Part shown: positions 6,128 to 6,929 of the stretch, piece after piece | Layout of the letters: every line of letters starts with the position of its first letter | How positions within the stretch are numbered: position 1 is the first letter of the stretch | Source: ZC4RG20 sp035760685 | GTDB taxonomy: Bacteria; Pseudomonadota; Gammaproteobacteria; Steroidobacterales; Rariloculaceae | DNA length: 6,929 bases | Direction of reading: 5' to 3' | Assembly (NCBI GenBank): GCA_035760685.1 | Contig: DASTSM010000066.1 | Location: 1-6,929 of the forward strand | The notes under the pieces: model-generated | Databases searched by the model: none | Seen by the model: only the letters and a program-made list of their open reading frames with translations | What the model was told of the DNA's origin: nothing | Made by a program: the position numbers and the translations under genes

Positions 6128-6929
6128 ATGGCAGCCACGGCAGCAAGAAGCGAAGTGAGCCCGGCGGGTACCGATGCCTGGGCCGGGTTCCGACTCGGTC
6201 TCTGGCAAACGGAGATCAACGTCCGGGACTTCATTCAGCAGAACTACACGCCTTACGACGGGGACGAATCGTTTCTCGCGCCGGCGACGGCGCGCACGAA
6301 GTCGCTCTGGGCGAAGCTCGAGGCGCTGTTCGTCGAGGAGCGCAAGAAAGGCGTGCTGGACGTTTCGCAGATCCCGAGCTCGATCACGGCGCACGCGCCG
6401 GGCTACATCGACCGCGAGAACGAGCTCATCGTGGGACTCCAGACCGAAGCACCGCTGAAGCGCGCCATCATGCCGAACGGCGGCTTTCGGCTCGTGCAGA
6501 GCGCGCTCAAGACCTACGGCTACGAGCCGGATCCGCGCGTCGTGGACGTTTTCACGAAGTACCGCAAGACGCACAACGACGCGGTGTTCGACGCCTACAC
6601 GGCCGAGATCCGGCGCTGCCGCAGCTCGCACGTTCTCACGGGCCTGCCGGACGCCTACGGACGCGGCAGGATCATCGGCGACTACCGCCGCGTAGCGCTT
6701 TACGGCGTGAGCCGGCTCATCGAGCGCAAGAAGGAAGAGAAGCAGGCACTCGACGCGCAGCATTCCACGGACGAGGTCATCCGCGACCGAGAGGAGCTGG
6801 CCGAGCAGATCCGTGCGCTCAACGAGCTCGTGCAGATGGCGAAGGCCTACGGCTTCGACGTCTCGCGGCCGGCCGCGAACGCGCGGGAAGCGGTGCAGTG
6901 GCTCTACTTCGGTTACCTCGCGGGCGTCA
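6128..6929 (+). CDS. pflB: Pyruvate formate-lyase (formate C-acetyltransferase), N-terminal part, cut by window end
   Basis: The 267 residues visible closely follow E. coli PflB (recalled alignment). They include WQTEINVRDFIQQNYTPYDG (26-45), DESFLAPAT (46-54), IVGLQTEAPLKRAIMP (101-116), FTKYRKTHNDAVFDAYT (142-158), LTGLPDAYGRGRIIGDYRR (170-188) and AVQWLYFGYLAGV (255-267). Arg181 lines up with the pyruvate-contacting Arg176 of the E. coli enzyme. The enzyme is a glycyl-radical protein that converts pyruvate and CoA to acetyl-CoA and formate and is inactivated by oxygen. The catalytic Cys-Cys pair and the C-terminal radical glycine lie beyond the window, so activity cannot be confirmed. The N-terminal match to true PflB, rather than to glycerol or choline lyases, is strong. 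The start is set by the ribosome binding site at 6116-6122. As a glycyl-radical enzyme it needs an activating enzyme (PflA), which may be encoded just downstream. Confidence 0.95.
   Translation, partial: MAATAARSEVSPAGTDAWAGFRLGLWQTEINVRDFIQQNYTPYDGDESFLAPATARTKSLWAKLEALFVEERKKGVLDVSQIPSSITAHAPGYIDRENELIVGLQTEAPLKRAIMPNGGFRLVQSALKTYGYEPDPRVVDVFTKYRKTHNDAVFDAYTAEIRRCRSSHVLTGLPDAYGRGRIIGDYRRVALYGVSRLIERKKEEKQALDAQHSTDEVIRDREELAEQIRALNELVQMAKAYGFDVSRPAANAREAVQWLYFGYLAGV

Noticed and set aside
4981..6763. Two long minus-strand open frames opposite ackA and pflB (4981-6234 and 6077-6763)
   Set aside because: Both are compositional shadows of strongly conserved genes on the plus strand.
2615..6929. 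Rho-independent terminators or CRISPR, tRNA and mobile-element signatures
   Set aside because: I saw no stem-loop followed by a T run, no spaced repeat array, no tRNA-like cloverleaf and no transposase or inverted-repeat ends; gaps between the plus-strand genes are 48 nt or less.

Overview
The window is very GC-rich, with codon third positions almost all G or C in the real genes. It carries an outer-membrane beta-barrel gene and energy-metabolism genes of Proteobacterial type, so a high-GC Gram-negative bacterium, probably a proteobacterium, is the best guess. The genus cannot be told from the sequence.

Layout. Positions 77-709 (minus strand) encode a small secreted protein that looks like an 8-stranded outer-membrane barrel. 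A 243-bp divergent intergenic region (710-952) follows. It holds an imperfect tandem repeat next to the ribosome binding site of the first plus-strand gene. Five plus-strand genes then run to the right edge with short gaps or overlaps, as in an operon: a [4Fe-4S] L-serine ammonia-lyase (953-2566), an MFS transporter (2615-3940), a compact phosphate acetyl/butyryltransferase (3980-4906), acetate kinase (4903-6117, overlapping the previous gene by ATGA), and the first 267 codons of pyruvate formate-lyase (from 6128, cut by the window end).

How the genes fit together. Serine ammonia-lyase makes pyruvate and ammonia from L-serine. Pyruvate formate-lyase splits pyruvate with CoA into acetyl-CoA and formate. 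Phosphotransacetylase makes acetyl phosphate, and acetate kinase recovers the energy as ATP plus acetate. The cluster therefore encodes a nearly complete route for fermenting serine to acetate, formate and ammonia, with a transporter of unknown substrate in the middle. Two of the enzymes, the Fe-S dehydratase and the glycyl-radical enzyme, belong to oxygen-sensitive families, which suggests use under low oxygen.

The most unusual point is that the serine ammonia-lyase has an extra N-terminal segment of about 85 residues carrying a convincing twin-arginine (Tat) signal. The rest of the protein matches the normal full-length cytoplasmic enzyme and keeps all four expected cysteine cluster ligands. 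If the signal works, serine would be deaminated outside the cytoplasm and the product pyruvate, or serine itself, would need a carrier; the neighbouring MFS protein is a candidate. That part is inference.
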